This document shows, in pieces, positions 5,880 through 5,989 of a stretch of DNA of 5,989 nt (the stretch's first letter is position 1; every line of letters starts with the position of its first letter). The notes beneath the pieces are model-generated. The model searched no databases. It was not told the origin of the DNA and saw nothing but the letters and a program-made list of their open reading frames with translations. Source of the stretch: Rhodoferax sp. (GTDB lineage Bacteria; Pseudomonadota; Gammaproteobacteria; Burkholderiales; Burkholderiaceae_C); NCBI GenBank assembly GCA_020048795.1, contig JAIFMA010000165.1, positions 1 through 5,989 of the forward strand, written 5' to 3'. The position numbers were made by a program, and so were the translations under genes.

Positions 5880-5989
5880 GGACGGCCAAATCGACGAAAT
5901 TTTGTTCGGCGGTGACATAGCGTTTTGCCGGTAGGCGCTTGCGCCGTCCTTGGATTGGGGGGATTTTTAGATGCGAGCCGGGTGGGGAC
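5863..5989 (-). CDS. C-terminal end of an unknown ORF entering from the right edge
   Basis: On the - strand a frame is open from the window edge for 41 codons to TGA at 5865-5863. The product tail is strongly basic, then acidic/hydrophobic (GRRKRLPAKRYVTAEQNF, then VDLAVPPGSF). It stops inside the tandem repeat at 5855-5870, which suggests either that a mobile-element gene ends here or that the frame is open by chance. I cannot assign a family: it does not look like the IstA or IstB C-termini I remember. A GGCGC-TT-GCGCC mini-palindrome (5934-5945) lies within it. Confidence 0.25.
   Translation of the reverse strand, partial: SPPGSHLKIPPIQGRRKRLPAKRYVTAEQNFVDLAVPPGSF

Noticed and set aside
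1..5989. CRISPR array, toxin-antitoxin pair, retron or other defence system
   Set aside because: No regularly spaced repeats, reverse transcriptase, Cas, nuclease or toxin-like product was seen on either strand.

Overview
The window looks like a chromosomal segment from a betaproteobacterium, most likely Burkholderiales and probably Comamonadaceae (Rhodoferax/Polaromonas/Acidovorax-like). This rests on the protein types (ParE, ParC, RimO and the PHA regulator PhaR, all with betaproteobacterial-style sequences), the phaR-rimO pairing, the high GC content, and an intergenic repeat of a type I remember from Comamonadaceae genomes. No database search was run.

Layout, left to right. (1) Positions 1-380, + strand: the 3' end of parE (topoisomerase IV subunit B). 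(2) Positions 381-847: an unusually long parE-parC spacer with an imperfect hairpin repeat directly after the parE stop, a large inverted repeat (582-657) and a small hairpin before parC. (3) Positions 848-3218, + strand: parC (topoisomerase IV subunit A), recognisable end to end but broken near codon 66 by what looks like a short out-of-frame deletion. (4) Positions 3230-3266: a bidirectional terminator between the converging parC and rimO. (5) Positions 5251-3296, - strand: a phaR-rimO operon with a 21-base gap, encoding a polyhydroxyalkanoate-responsive repressor and the ribosomal protein S12 methylthiotransferase. (6) Positions 5431-5989: on the - strand, the last ~27 bases of a tRNA gene (T-arm, acceptor 3' strand and CCA) without its 5' part. 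It is followed to the right by a terminator, a strong promoter-like sequence facing phaR, an unrecognised ORF, and tandem repeats resembling IS21-family ends. I read this as the edge of an integrated or decayed mobile element at a tRNA 3' end, with the element running off the right side of the window.

How the parts work together: ParE and ParC form topoisomerase IV, which decatenates daughter chromosomes. RimO modifies ribosomal protein S12. PhaR senses PHB and controls granule-protein (phasin) genes. The two points most worth following are the parC lesion, since an essential gene is broken while everything after the break is well preserved, and the tRNA-end junction with its outward-facing promoter upstream of phaR. 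I found no evidence for an entirely new multi-gene system inside this window.
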